A stretch of 34,708 nucleotides of DNA from Actinomycetota bacterium (GTDB lineage Bacteria; Bacillota; Desulfotomaculia; Desulfotomaculales; Desulfocucumaceae): contig JAMCVT010000097.1 of the NCBI GenBank assembly GCA_023475565.1, forward strand, positions 1 to 34,708. Reading direction: 5' to 3'. The first letter of the stretch is position 1. The number at the start of each line of letters is the position of its first letter. The position numbers and the translations under genes were made by a program. Positions 9,251 to 17,221 of this stretch are shown here, one piece after another. A model generated the notes under the pieces. It saw only the letters and a list, made by a program, of their open reading frames with translations, had not been told where the DNA came from and did no database searches.

Positions 9251-9253
9251 TAG
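9229..9253. repeat. Heptad microrepeat at the ahbD 3' end
   Basis: GTCAGTA (9229-9235), GTAAGCC (9236-9242), GTCAGTA (9243-9249) and a partial GTAG follow in 7-bp register and include the ahbD stop codon. Further CCGTCAGCAGT-like sequence lies near 9280. The repeat has extended or replaced the end of the ahbD reading frame. Confidence 0.5.
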
Positions 9254-9337
9254 AAAAAAAATTTATGTAATTTCTGCCGTCAGCAGTGGTTTTATTTACT
9301 GCCTGCATTTTGACGGCCATTATATGGGGGAGAAATA

Positions 9338-9799
9338 ATGGAATTGGGCAACCTGGACCGGGAGCTACTGAATATAATTCAGTCCGACTTTCCGTTAACC
9401 GCTGAGCCCTATAAAAATCTGGCCGAATCACTGGGTACCAGCGAAGAGGAGGTTCTGGCCAGTCTGAAGAGGCTTATAGAGGCCGGGACCATAAGAAGGC
9501 TGGGAGGAATTTTTGACTCCCGGAGACTGGGCTACACCGGAACTCTGTGTGCCATGAACGTTCCGCAGGAAAAGGTGGCACTTGCCGCCTCTGTGGTCAA
9601 CAGCTTTCCGGGAGTTACCCATAATTACCTTCGGGATCATGATTACAACATGTGGTTTACCCTGCTGGTGCAGGATAAAGGAGAAATATCCAGGGTCACC
9701 AAAGAAATCAGTAACAGGACCGGTATTGATGAAATAATCAGTCTTCCGGCGGTTAAGCTCTTTAAAATAAGGGTAAATTTTGACTTGACGGAGGGTTAG
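9338..9799 (+). CDS. ahbA: Siroheme decarboxylase subunit, AsnC/Lrp-like (AhbA/NirD-type)
   Basis: One half of the siroheme decarboxylase that removes two acetate carboxyls from siroheme to give 12,18-didecarboxysiroheme. The 153-residue protein resembles an Lrp/AsnC regulator: an N-terminal winged-helix segment (LLNIIQSDFPLTAEPY, then RLIEAGTIRRLGGIFDSRRLGY) and a C-terminal RAM-like fold. It carries the motif THNYLRDHDYNMWFTL, typical of one Ahb/Nir subunit and not of amino-acid regulators. The start ATG 9338 follows GGGGGAGAA. It is separated by 6 bp from its partner. Choosing AhbA over AhbB follows the usual gene order and motif, so the two labels could be swapped. Confidence 0.85.
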   Translation: MELGNLDRELLNIIQSDFPLTAEPYKNLAESLGTSEEEVLASLKRLIEAGTIRRLGGIFDSRRLGYTGTLCAMNVPQEKVALAASVVNSFPGVTHNYLRDHDYNMWFTLLVQDKGEISRVTKEISNRTGIDEIISLPAVKLFKIRVNFDLTEG

Positions 9800-9805
9800 C
9801 ATGTC

Positions 9806-10276
9806 ATGATTACCGATTTGGAAAAGCAAATTGTCAGGGCTTTGCAGGAAGGACTGCCTCTGGTAAGCAGGCCTTACAGGGCCATCGCCGGGAAAATAGG
9901 AATTTCCGAGGAAAAGCTTATCGATACAATAAAAGATATGCGGTCAAGGGGCCTGATCAGGAGGTTCGGCGCAGCGGTGCGCCACCAGGACTTGGGCTTT
10001 ACCGCCAACGCCATGATAGCCTGGAAGGTGCCCGCCGGCGAGGTGGACAGGGCCGGGGGGCTTTTTTCTGAAAACCCTGCGGTCAGCCACTGCTATGAAA
10101 GAAGCACCGCCGGTTCCTGGCAGTATAACCTGTTTACCATGGTGCACGGCAAAAATCCCGGGGAGTGTCAGGCTATTGCCGGGGAAATGTCCAGGATCTC
10201 CGGCCTGTCCGAATACCTGGTGCTGTTCAGCACCGGGGAGCTTAAAAAGGAGAGTATGAGGTATTTTACTGAATAG
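9806..10276 (+). CDS. ahbB: Siroheme decarboxylase subunit, AsnC/Lrp-like (AhbB-type)
   Basis: Second subunit of the siroheme decarboxylase. The 156-residue protein again has an AsnC-like winged helix (IVRALQEGLPLVSRPY, then GLIRRFGAAVRHQDLGF). Its distinctive block, SHCYERSTAGSWQYNLFTMVHG, marks the partner subunit. It probably forms the mixed dimer with the preceding gene and binds siroheme rather than DNA. The start ATG 9806 lies 10 nt after GGAGGG; an ATG at 9801 is in another frame and stops at once (ATGTCATGA). The two genes are co-oriented and 6 bp apart, consistent with stoichiometric expression. There is no sign of frameshift or loss. Confidence 0.85.
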   Translation: MITDLEKQIVRALQEGLPLVSRPYRAIAGKIGISEEKLIDTIKDMRSRGLIRRFGAAVRHQDLGFTANAMIAWKVPAGEVDRAGGLFSENPAVSHCYERSTAGSWQYNLFTMVHGKNPGECQAIAGEMSRISGLSEYLVLFSTGELKKESMRYFTE

Positions 10277-10301
10277 CCTCACGGGATGGTTTTTACGGTC
10301 G

Positions 10302-10325
10302 GGAGACAGGAGACAGGAGACAGGA
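10302..10325. repeat. Heptad microrepeat, ahbB-hemL spacer
   Basis: GGAGACA is repeated three times in tandem from 10302, followed by GGAG. A short inverted pair, CTGAC (10336-10340) and GTCAG (10347-10351), lies just downstream. The spacer holds nothing else but the hemL ribosome binding region. Confidence 0.65.
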
Positions 10326-10382
10326 GTTTTCATGCCTGACTTCTGTGTCAGAATGGTGTAAAAGTAGGAAGGATGAAGGCGG

Positions 10383-11672
10383 TTGAAAAACAGTGTCTCG
10401 GTGAAGATGTTCGAAGAGGCCGGGAAATATATTCCGGGAGGAGTAAACAGCCCGGTGAGGGCCTTTAAGTCAGTGGGCTTAAACCCTGTTTTTATAAAAA
10501 GCGGGCAAGGGGCACTTATAAAAGATGTGGACGGCAATGAGTACATAGACTACGTGGGTTCCTGGGGCCCGCTTCTGCTGGGGCACCTCCACCCGGAGGT
10601 GGTGGAGGCCGTAAAGGAATGCCTGGAAGTTGGGACCAGCTTTGGCGCCCCTACCGAAAGGGAAACTATACTGGCGCAGATGATCGTGGAGGCCGTGCCC
10701 TCGGTGGAAATGGTCCGGCTGGTAAGCTCGGGGACCGAGGCCGCCATGAGCGCCGCCAGGCTGGCCAGGGCCTATACGGGGAGAAATAAAATAGTCAAAT
10801 TTGAGGGCTGCTACCACGGACACGCGGACATGTTCCTTATTAAGGCGGGATCAGGCGCGCTTACCCATGGAGTCCCCACCAGCCCGGGTGTGCCCGAAGT
10901 GACAGCGGGCAATACCATCAACGCCGGGTTTAATGACCTGGCAGGGCTTGAAAGAATTTTCAGCACTGCCGGGGAGGAGATAGCGGCGGTATTCGTGGAG
11001 CCGGTGCCCGGCAATATGGGGGTGGTTCCCCCGAAGCCGGGATTTTTGCAGGGACTCCGTGAATTAACCTCCCGGTACGGATCCCTGCTGATATTTGACG
11101 AGGTCATCACCGGTTTCAGGCTTTCCTACGGCGGCGCCCAGTCTTTATTCGGTGTGCGGCCGGATTTAACCTGTATGGGCAAAATAATAGGAGGCGGCCT
11201 CCCGGTGGGGGCATACGGGGGTAAAAAGGAAATAATGTCCCTCATATCCCCTGACGGACCGGTATACCAGGCCGGAACACTATCCGGAAATCCTCTGGCC
11301 GTCAGTGCAGGCATTGCCACACTGAAGGTGCTGGGAAGAAAAGATTTTTACGTTGAGCTGGAAAGAAAGTCGGCCAGGCTTGCCCGGGGGCTGGCCGGAG
11401 CCGCCGGGGAAGCGGGCCGGGAAATGTTTTTTACCAGGGTTGGCTCAATGATGTGCGGGTTCTTTACCGGAACAGAGGTGGTGGACTATGAAACCGCCTG
11501 CACAGCGAACACCGGAAAATACGCTTCATTTTTCAGAAGAATGCTGGAGCAGGGAATATATCTGGCGCCCTCGCAGTTCGAGGCAGCCTTTGTTGCCCAG
11601 GCCCATACCGATGAAATGATTGACAGGACTGTTGAAGCAGCGGTCAAGTCGTTCAAAGCACTGGAGGAATAA
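10383..11672 (+). CDS. hemL: Glutamate-1-semialdehyde 2,1-aminomutase
   Basis: PLP enzyme converting glutamate-1-semialdehyde to 5-aminolevulinate, working directly after HemA. The 429-residue protein has [16 protein letters not shown] (17-32), [15 protein letters not shown] (115-129), [12 protein letters not shown] (141-152) and [16 protein letters not shown] (238-253). The PLP lysine is in [17 protein letters not shown] (Lys267). The start is a TTG at 10383; the nearby ATG at 10373 is out of frame. The purine-rich GGAAGG and AAGG upstream could serve as SD. It ends the heme run and is followed by an intrinsic terminator. Confidence 0.97.
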   Translation: MKNSVSVKMFEEAGKYIPGGVNSPVRAFKSVGLNPVFIKSGQGALIKDVDGNEYIDYVGSWGPLLLGHLHPEVVEAVKECLEVGTSFGAPTERETILAQMIVEAVPSVEMVRLVSSGTEAAMSAARLARAYTGRNKIVKFEGCYHGHADMFLIKAGSGALTHGVPTSPGVPEVTAGNTINAGFNDLAGLERIFSTAGEEIAAVFVEPVPGNMGVVPPKPGFLQGLRELTSRYGSLLIFDEVITGFRLSYGGAQSLFGVRPDLTCMGKIIGGGLPVGAYGGKKEIMSLISPDGPVYQAGTLSGNPLAVSAGIATLKVLGRKDFYVELERKSARLARGLAGAAGEAGREMFFTRVGSMMCGFFTGTEVVDYETACTANTGKYASFFRRMLEQGIYLAPSQFEAAFVAQAHTDEMIDRTVEAAVKSFKALEE

Positions 11673-11707
11673 GATAACCTCCCGGCGGTGATATTGTATA
11701 CTTAATA

Positions 11708-11733
11708 GAAAACCGCCTTGCTGCGGTTTTTTT
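11708..11733 (+). terminator. Rho-independent terminator after hemL
   Basis: AAACCGC (11710-11716) and GCGGTTT (11723-11729) form a stem with a 6-nt loop, followed by a run of seven or more T. It sits 36 bp past the hemL stop and closes the heme operon. Confidence 0.85.
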
Positions 11734-11786
11734 ATCTTTCAAGAAAGGAATGTTTTCCATTCTGAATTCCGAATTCCGCCGTCTAT

Positions 11787-11970
11787 GCATCGGGGACATT
11801 CCTCCGACCCCGACAACCAGGCTCCCAATAGAGGTGGTCCCCTTTATACCGATCGGGGACATTCCTGTCCTAAGAGGAATACGTATACTTCAGCAGGTGT
11901 GTCCCCTTTATACCGATCGGGGACATTCCTGTCCTAAGAGGAATACGTATACTTCAGCAGGTGTGTCCCC
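11787..11970. repeat. GGGGACA-type intergenic repeat cluster (left copy)
   Basis: This 364-bp gap between hemL and the ZIP gene carries GGGGACATTCC and GTGTGTCCCC motifs in alternating orientation. Several stretches recur inverted at 20944-21127. ATGCATCGGGGACATTCCT (near 11787-11803) and CTTCAGCAGGTGTGTCCCC (11888-11906) have exact reverse complements there. A short GAATTCC doublet (11764-11777) precedes it. No credible gene is present; the open frame across it is repeat-derived. Confidence 0.8.
11837..11964. repeat. Perfect 64-bp tandem duplication
   Basis: Bases 11837-11900 are repeated without a mismatch at 11901-11964, and a third unit begins (GTCCCCTTT) before the sequence diverges. 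Each unit contains GATCGGGGACATTCCTGTCC, GAATACGTATAC and CTTCAGCAGGTGTGTCCCC segments. Identity implies recent slippage or unequal exchange. The unit is too long and has no spacers, so this is not a CRISPR array. Confidence 0.95.
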
Positions 11971-12045
11971 TTTCCTTTTTAGTAATATAATCTACGCCGG
12001 TAAAGTAATTTATAAAGTTAAAGGTGCTAATGAGGGGTGACAGTT

Positions 12046-12798
12046 TTGGAAACTGCACAGAATTTTGCAATTCCTTTATTATCAGGGCTGGCTACAATGC
12101 TGGGCGGATTATCCGCTGCTGTCTCCGGAAGGCTGGGTGCAGGCGCTGTTCCGGTATTGTTGGGGTTGTCGTCCGGGATCGGCTTCGTAGTGGTTTTTTT
12201 TGATATACTGCCTGAGGCGGTGAGAATTGGAAGCTGGATTATGACAGCGGCAGGATTTACCGGCGGGATTGTCTTTGGCAGTATAACCGAAAAGGTTTTC
12301 CCGCAGGTGTTGGACGGCGGGCTCAGTTCCCGGCCGGGCTGGGAGAGGGGCCGGAGGAGAATTGATTTACTGAGGACCGGTTACCTTTTTGCCATTGGGG
12401 TGGCTGCCCACAACCTTCCCGAGGGAATGGCGGTGGGGGCGGGGCTGGAGGCCCGGGCGGAACTGGGAATTTTGCTGGCCACCGCCATAGGGCTGCATAA
12501 TATACCGGAAGGTATGGCACTTTCCGGCGTTTTTATGGCCGGCGGGAAAAAACCTTTTTTTTCTGTGGCCTTGGCAGCCGGGGCAGGCCTTATCCTTCCT
12601 GCCGGGGCACTTATAACACAAACATGGTTTTCCGCAGGCCCCCAAATGATAGCGTTTCTATTGGCCATGGGGGCGGGTGCGCTGCTATATATCATTATTA
12701 ATGAATTATTGCCCAGCTCACTAAGCATGCACTCGCGCCGGGCCAGGTTTGGAATAGCCGCCGGGGTGGCAGTCTCACTGGCTTTTTCCATAGCATAG
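12046..12798 (+). CDS. ZIP-family divalent metal transporter
   Basis: Polytopic inner-membrane importer of zinc, iron or another divalent metal. The protein of about 250 residues has roughly seven to eight hydrophobic segments. It shows the two signature metal-site motifs HNLPEG and HNIPEG about 29 residues apart, in helices IV and V, plus FFDILPEA in an early helix. The hydrophilic loop between helices III and IV (about residues 90-110) is rich in Arg and Gly rather than His. The start is chosen as TTG 12046, 8 nt from GAGGGG; GTG 12037 is an alternative that adds three residues. It stands alone between repeat DNA and the convergent ger operon. Substrate metal cannot be read from the sequence. 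Confidence 0.9.
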   Translation: METAQNFAIPLLSGLATMLGGLSAAVSGRLGAGAVPVLLGLSSGIGFVVVFFDILPEAVRIGSWIMTAAGFTGGIVFGSITEKVFPQVLDGGLSSRPGWERGRRRIDLLRTGYLFAIGVAAHNLPEGMAVGAGLEARAELGILLATAIGLHNIPEGMALSGVFMAGGKKPFFSVALAAGAGLILPAGALITQTWFSAGPQMIAFLLAMGAGALLYIIINELLPSSLSMHSRRARFGIAAGVAVSLAFSIA

Positions 12799-12802
12799 GT
12801 AA

Positions 12803-12832
12803 ATAAGGACGGCATTAAAATCCTGTCCTTAT
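12803..12832. terminator. Possible bidirectional terminator between ZIP gene and ger operon
   Basis: ATAAGGAC (12803-12810) and GTCCTTAT (12825-12832) form an 8-bp stem with a 14-nt loop between convergent genes. The stem includes the stop region of the short minus-strand gene. The T-runs are weak on both sides, so efficiency is uncertain. Confidence 0.4.
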
Positions 12833-12979
12833 AAAAATGGCATACACCGACATAGCAAACTCGAATGACGCCAGAAAAAAAACTCCCGCTCCGCCGCCCC
12901 GGTTACCGTCCCGCCAGGCCCACAGCCCGAAGGTGAAGCTGTAGTAAGTGATCACGGCAGGTATTATAATGAGCAGCAC
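12815..12979 (-). CDS. Small two-helix membrane protein, last gene of the ger operon (candidate germinant receptor D subunit)
   Basis: A 54-residue frame lies directly downstream of gerAC on the same strand. It has a first hydrophobic helix (LLIIIPAVITYYSFTFGLW), a charged Gly/Arg turn (WRDGNRGGG) and a second helix (AGVFFLASFEFAMSVYAIFI). A strong AAGGAGG precedes it. The GTG start used here is 15 nt from that SD; an in-frame CTG at 12985 would be better spaced, so the N-terminus may be two residues longer. Some Bacillus gerA-type operons encode a D subunit of about this size and two-helix topology, so this is a candidate, though sequence similarity to D subunits cannot be judged. Codon usage and GC content match the neighbouring ger genes. 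Confidence 0.65.
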   Translation of the reverse strand: MLLIIIPAVITYYSFTFGLWAWRDGNRGGGAGVFFLASFEFAMSVYAIFIRTGF

Positions 12980-13004
12980 TTTCAGAATTAATGACCTCCT
13001 TCAA

Positions 13005-14237
13005 TTAAACATTAGGGGCTGTTTTAAGCATCAGCCCGGTTCTTCTTATTCTTACATTAACTTTTATTTCAACCTCTGCCCCGGGATATTTCCCCAACCA
13101 GTCATAACCTCTCCACTGCTGAACGGTGAGAAAATTTTTCCTGGCGTATCTGCCGAAGCCGAATATATCAGACCGGAACTCCTCCTGGGAGCGGGCCACC
13201 ACCTGCCTGCAGCCCTCGCTTAGAGCCCTGGAAATCTCTTTCTCAATAACACCCATATGTACATTATTTTCATAGCTTGTACCGCTGGGCGTACCTACAA
13301 GCGCAGGCTCAACGAATAATTCAATATTAATGATGGGGCGCTCCCCTTCAGTGCTTACTTTTATAACTGGCTTCCTGGCCTGCAGTAAGCTAACTCCCAC
13401 AACTGAGTTTTCTTTTAAGTGGTGGGGCAGCACCAGGAAGCTGAAATGCATTTCACCTGTGAGCATGTTAAGATACCTTGTCTCATTGCCGGTAAGAGTA
13501 CCCACCATTTTATCCATCCTGAATACGGCAGTCCCTAAAAATTGGGATTCACCCTTGTTGGAGGGCATATCGCCGGCCAGGTAATCTCCCAGGGCGCCTG
13601 GCGTAGAGGCGCCTCTTTCAAGTCCCTTATTATTTATGTCCACCAGGGGCGCCACGGGCTGCCTGTCCCTCGATTTTGTCCCGGCGTAAAACTTGTGAAA
13701 TTGAACCACCGATGTCAGCGCATGAAGCCTGAAGGACCTGGAAATAAGCTCGTACTGCTTGGCCGGGGTGGCTTCCAGCTCGGGCCTGTTCTTCTCCATA
13801 AAGTCACTGGCCTTGCCCCGGGAGATGTACACAAAAGCTGTCCCCCTTGTTTCCCGGAACCGGTTTAGAGGGTTTAAATAAGGCGCCAGACCTTCCCTGG
13901 CCAGATCTTCGGAAATAATGAAGGCATTGGTGTGCAAAAGGGATATCTGGCGGCTTCGCTCAACATTCATAATATTAAATGCGGCGATGGGCAGAGGCGC
14001 TATGGTGCTGACGGTTATGAGGGGTTTTTCACGCCCTGCTCCGCCGCCACCCCCTCCGGGCGGGCCGGCAATAACCTTTGGATTGGCAATCTGGAAGGTG
14101 ACTGTTATATTTCCGTCAGGGCCCTTGTCAAGTCCCATGGCCAGCACGTAGGCCATTTCATCGGTCTCCCTGCTGCCCCAGCAGCCCTGAAGAGAGAGTA
14201 TTATAATAAGCACTGATAAAATCTTAACCGCTTTCAT
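13005..14237 (-). CDS. gerAC: Spore germination lipoprotein, Ger(x)C family
   Basis: C subunit of a nutrient germinant receptor, a lipoprotein on the outer face of the spore inner membrane. The start is set at ATG 14237, 8 nt from AAGGAG, giving MKAVKILSVLIIILSLQGCW. The signal peptide ends in lipobox LQGC with Cys19 as the lipidated residue. RETDEMAYVLAMGLDKG follows, the conserved family start. The protein of about 410 residues has the usual length, with a glycine-rich PPGGGGGGAGREK insert near residues 60-72. It overlaps gerAB by 14 bp, so translation is coupled. Expression would be expected in the forespore, but no clear sigma-G site was recognised. Confidence 0.93.
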   Translation of the reverse strand: MKAVKILSVLIIILSLQGCWGSRETDEMAYVLAMGLDKGPDGNITVTFQIANPKVIAGPPGGGGGGAGREKPLITVSTIAPLPIAAFNIMNVERSRQISLLHTNAFIISEDLAREGLAPYLNPLNRFRETRGTAFVYISRGKASDFMEKNRPELEATPAKQYELISRSFRLHALTSVVQFHKFYAGTKSRDRQPVAPLVDINNKGLERGASTPGALGDYLAGDMPSNKGESQFLGTAVFRMDKMVGTLTGNETRYLNMLTGEMHFSFLVLPHHLKENSVVGVSLLQARKPVIKVSTEGERPIINIELFVEPALVGTPSGTSYENNVHMGVIEKEISRALSEGCRQVVARSQEEFRSDIFGFGRYARKNFLTVQQWRGYDWLGKYPGAEVEIKVNVRIRRTGLMLKTAPNV

Positions 14238-15324
14238 CCGGGCCACTCCTTTTTCTTACACGGCTTACAATGAGAATAATAAGCGGCAGGGCTACGGCAG
14301 GCAGCCAGGACACCCCCCGGATAAGCACCGACTCCAGCCTTACTGCGGTAGGCATGTCATGGGGAAGGATACTGCAGGTATAGATTATGACAGCCAGCGG
14401 CCAGAGAAGGGGGCGGTGGTCCGGCAGGCGTAATGTCCCGGCCAGTGTCAGGGCGGCGGCGTAAAGGGTGAGGGCTACTTTTATCATGCCGATAAATCCC
14501 CATATTATGATAAAGACGGACTCCACCCTCTGAAAAAAACGCCCCAGGTATATAAGTGTGGCCAGCCTGTAAAAGGGAAGGGTATTCTCCTGGGCGGTGT
14601 TCCAGCCGAAGGTTATCACCATTACAAATAAGAGTACTGTCAGGAAGGCGAATCCCATCAGCAGTGCCCGGGAAGTTATTTTAAAAAACATTTCCGGGCC
14701 GTGAAAGGACTTTACTATAACAGCCGCCAGAAGTATCTCCGTGACCGCGCCGGCTAAATGGCCCCCCTTTATAAATACATTGACAGGCCCGTTACCAAGT
14801 ATGGGAAATACCTGCTGAAAATCCCACTTGGGAATAAGCCCCAAAAGCAGCAGGGCAATGCCAAAAAGCACGAAGGGATAGGTGACCCTGGCCGACCTGG
14901 CCAGGGCCTCAAGCCCAATGTAAGCTCCCAGTATGGCCATCGTAATATAGCCCGTCATAAGGACGCTGATAGGGGTGGAGGGCAGGGCTGAAATTATAAG
15001 CGCCTCACTGAATGTCCTGGTAAAAAGAGCGGCCTCTGCTATGAAGAAGGAGGCGAATATAATATTAACTGCCGTTCCGGCGATATTACCCAGTTTTTCA
15101 TTGGCCATGTCCACAATGTTCCGGCCCGGGTTGGGCTTAAGAATTAAATAAAAAAGGTAAACCTGCAGAATAGCAAGCGCCATGCCGGTAATGGAAGAAA
15201 GCCATGCCGCCGGGCCGCTGATCTCCACCAGCGCCCTGGGAAAGGTAAGAAAGATCCTGGCCATGCTGGACATGGTGAGAAGCACCACAGCCTCGGCCAG
15301 TCCTAATTTACTGCTGCTTTCCAT
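14224..15324 (-). CDS. gerAB: Spore germination permease-like protein, GerAB family
   Basis: B subunit of the germinant receptor, an APC-superfamily membrane protein that senses the small-molecule germinant. The 366-residue protein has about ten hydrophobic segments; the N-terminus LGLAEAVVLLTMSSMARIFL and the block PGRNIVDMANEKLG are typical. There is no signal peptide apart from the first helix. It overlaps gerAA by 17 bp and gerAC by 14 bp, so all three subunits are translationally linked. The germinant cannot be predicted. Codon and base usage match the surrounding host genes. Confidence 0.93.
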   Translation of the reverse strand: MESSSKLGLAEAVVLLTMSSMARIFLTFPRALVEISGPAAWLSSITGMALAILQVYLFYLILKPNPGRNIVDMANEKLGNIAGTAVNIIFASFFIAEAALFTRTFSEALIISALPSTPISVLMTGYITMAILGAYIGLEALARSARVTYPFVLFGIALLLLGLIPKWDFQQVFPILGNGPVNVFIKGGHLAGAVTEILLAAVIVKSFHGPEMFFKITSRALLMGFAFLTVLLFVMVITFGWNTAQENTLPFYRLATLIYLGRFFQRVESVFIIIWGFIGMIKVALTLYAAALTLAGTLRLPDHRPLLWPLAVIIYTCSILPHDMPTAVRLESVLIRGVSWLPAVALPLIILIVSRVRKRSGPDESG

Positions 15325-17071
15325 CTCCTCCCCCCTCTCCCTTATCCCTTACCCACCCCCGCGGATTTCCGGGAGCCCTGGTGTTATCCTGCGGGTTAAT
15401 ATAATCCGGTCTTCTTCTCTGCATAAAAATGGGCAGCCGGCTGACCACATCCCCCCCGGCATAGGTCCTGGGACCGGTGGGAGAAAGGTAGGGGACACCG
15501 AAGGATTTAAGGCTGGTAGTAAATATTATCTGAATAAAAAGCACTATGGTTATGCCGTAAAACCCCAGAATAGATCCCATTATTATGTAGAAAAACCGGT
15601 AGGTCCTGACTGCAAAGGCCAGGGAATAGCTGGGAATGGAAAAGGAGGCCAGCCCGGTCACCGCCACCAGTATAATCACCACCGGGCTGGCCAGGTTGGC
15701 CTGGACAGCCGCCTGCCCCAGTAACAGGGCTCCCACTATGCCTATGGTGGACCCTATTATGCCGGGTATGCGCAGCCCGGCCTCCCGGACCAGCTCAAAG
15801 GAAAACTCCATCAACAGTATTTCCACCACGGTGGGAAAGGGAACCCTTTCCCGGTTGCCGGCTATGGCCAGAAGCAGGTCGGTGGGTAGCATCTCCTGGT
15901 GGTAGAGGACGGCGGCCAGGTATAACCCTGGGAGAAGTAGGGCCAGATAAAATGAAATGGTCCGTATATACCTTAGAAAGGTCCCGTACTGCCAGCGCAG
16001 GTAGGTCTCCTCACCGGTGTGCAGCTGCGCGTACATGGTGGTGGGCACTACCAGCGCAAAGGGGCTTCCGCTTAATAATATGGCCACTTTTCCCTCGGCC
16101 AGAAAGGCGGCCACCCGGTCGGGCCTTTCAGTGTAATGGGTCTGGGGGTTGAGGTTGTAGGGGCTGTCCTCAATAAACTGCTCCAGCATGCCGGTGTCTG
16201 TTACATAGTCAACATTTATACTGGAAATCCTGCGCTTTACTTCCTTTACCAGCTCAGGATTGGCCAGGTCGCTCATATACATTACGGCCACATCTGAATA
16301 GTACCTCTTTCCAACACTGAGCATCTCTGTGTACAGTTTTTCGGAGCGGATAATCTTGCGCACCAGGGCGGTATTGGCCCGCAGGTTTTCAATAAAGGCC
16401 TCCTGGGGGCCGTAGATGGTTTGCTCGCTGTTGGGCCTTTCCACCGGGCGGTGTTCCCAGCCCTTTGTTTCTATTACCAGCGCCTGTGGTGACCCCTGTA
16501 TAAAAAGGGCTGTGTCCCCGTAGTTGACAAATTCTACTATCTTCTCAAAGGAATCCAGCATTCTGGCCTGGCTTCCCGGCAGAAGCCTGTGCAGTATTGA
16601 CGGGGCCGAGGCAATATGACGGGAAATCTCCCCGGCTTCCAGCATCAGGTTCTGCAGCAGGAAATTTAAGTCGGTCCTGCTTATCATGCCGTCAATGTAG
16701 ACCAGGAAGGACTTAACCGGGGGATCCGTGCCTATGGTAAAATCCCGTACTATAATATCCTTGTTGACAGGCAGTCCGTAAAGCTTTTCTATAGTTTCAC
16801 GGTTCCGGTCAAGAATTGTGCTTACTTTTCCGGTGTCAGCGTCACCGGTCTCCCTGGAGCCCTCACTTCTTGCTTTACGCAGGGGGCGGGCGCGCCTCCG
16901 GCCGGGCTCAGCTGATTTTTCTTTTCCATCCTTTCCCTGTGATTGAGACTCCTTGCCGGAGGCAGCGGCCTCTCTATTGTCAAAAGCATTCTCTTCGAGA
17001 ATAAAACCTTCCCGGAAGGGCGTTCCCTGGTAGGTCAGGATCTGCTTTACCTGTTTGAAAAGATTTTTCAA
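15308..17071 (-). CDS. gerAA: Spore germination protein, GerAA family
   Basis: A subunit of the germinant receptor. The start is set at TTG 17071, 7 nt after GGGAG, giving MKNLFKQVKQILTYQGTPF and about 587 residues; the frame continues 39 bp upstream to another TTG without an SD. After a charged, poorly conserved N-terminal tail of about 85 residues comes the soluble A-subunit domain (RDFTIG, VYIDGMISR, LPGSQ, FIQGSPQALVIETKGWEHRPVERPNSEQ in pieces, GPQEAFIENLRANTALVRK). After that come about five membrane helices with the conserved VPFPTVVEILLMEFSFELVREAGLRIP region. A receptor of this family usually oligomerises in the spore inner membrane. It is the first gene of the operon reading toward lower coordinates. 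Confidence 0.94.
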   Translation of the reverse strand: MKNLFKQVKQILTYQGTPFREGFILEENAFDNREAAASGKESQSQGKDGKEKSAEPGRRRARPLRKARSEGSRETGDADTGKVSTILDRNRETIEKLYGLPVNKDIIVRDFTIGTDPPVKSFLVYIDGMISRTDLNFLLQNLMLEAGEISRHIASAPSILHRLLPGSQARMLDSFEKIVEFVNYGDTALFIQGSPQALVIETKGWEHRPVERPNSEQTIYGPQEAFIENLRANTALVRKIIRSEKLYTEMLSVGKRYYSDVAVMYMSDLANPELVKEVKRRISSINVDYVTDTGMLEQFIEDSPYNLNPQTHYTERPDRVAAFLAEGKVAILLSGSPFALVVPTTMYAQLHTGEETYLRWQYGTFLRYIRTISFYLALLLPGLYLAAVLYHQEMLPTDLLLAIAGNRERVPFPTVVEILLMEFSFELVREAGLRIPGIIGSTIGIVGALLLGQAAVQANLASPVVIILVAVTGLASFSIPSYSLAFAVRTYRFFYIIMGSILGFYGITIVLFIQIIFTTSLKSFGVPYLSPTGPRTYAGGDVVSRLPIFMQRRRPDYINPQDNTRAPGNPRGWVRDKGEGGGDGKQQ

Positions 17072-17221
17072 AATATATCTCCCGGTGGTATTTTTTTTTA
17101 TTCTTGCCAAAGGAAATGTATTTATGTAGGCCGGAAGGTTAGTTTAAAGGCTAATAATTGGCAGGGTGGAAATAATAAACCGGTAAGAGGGAGGAGGTAT
17201 TCCAGTAATCTATTTCAAGAG

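Noticed and set aside
11837-11970. Possible CRISPR array
   Set aside because: The units are adjacent 64-bp identical copies with no unique spacers, and no cas genes are nearby.
11750-12040. 96-codon plus-strand open frame
   Set aside because: It is produced by the 64-bp tandem repeat (the same peptide block appears twice) and has no coding character.
14758-15724. Plus-strand frames opposite gerAB and gerAA
   Set aside because: They are short antisense shadows without SD or domains; the minus-strand ger genes have lipobox, membrane helices and overlapping coupled starts.
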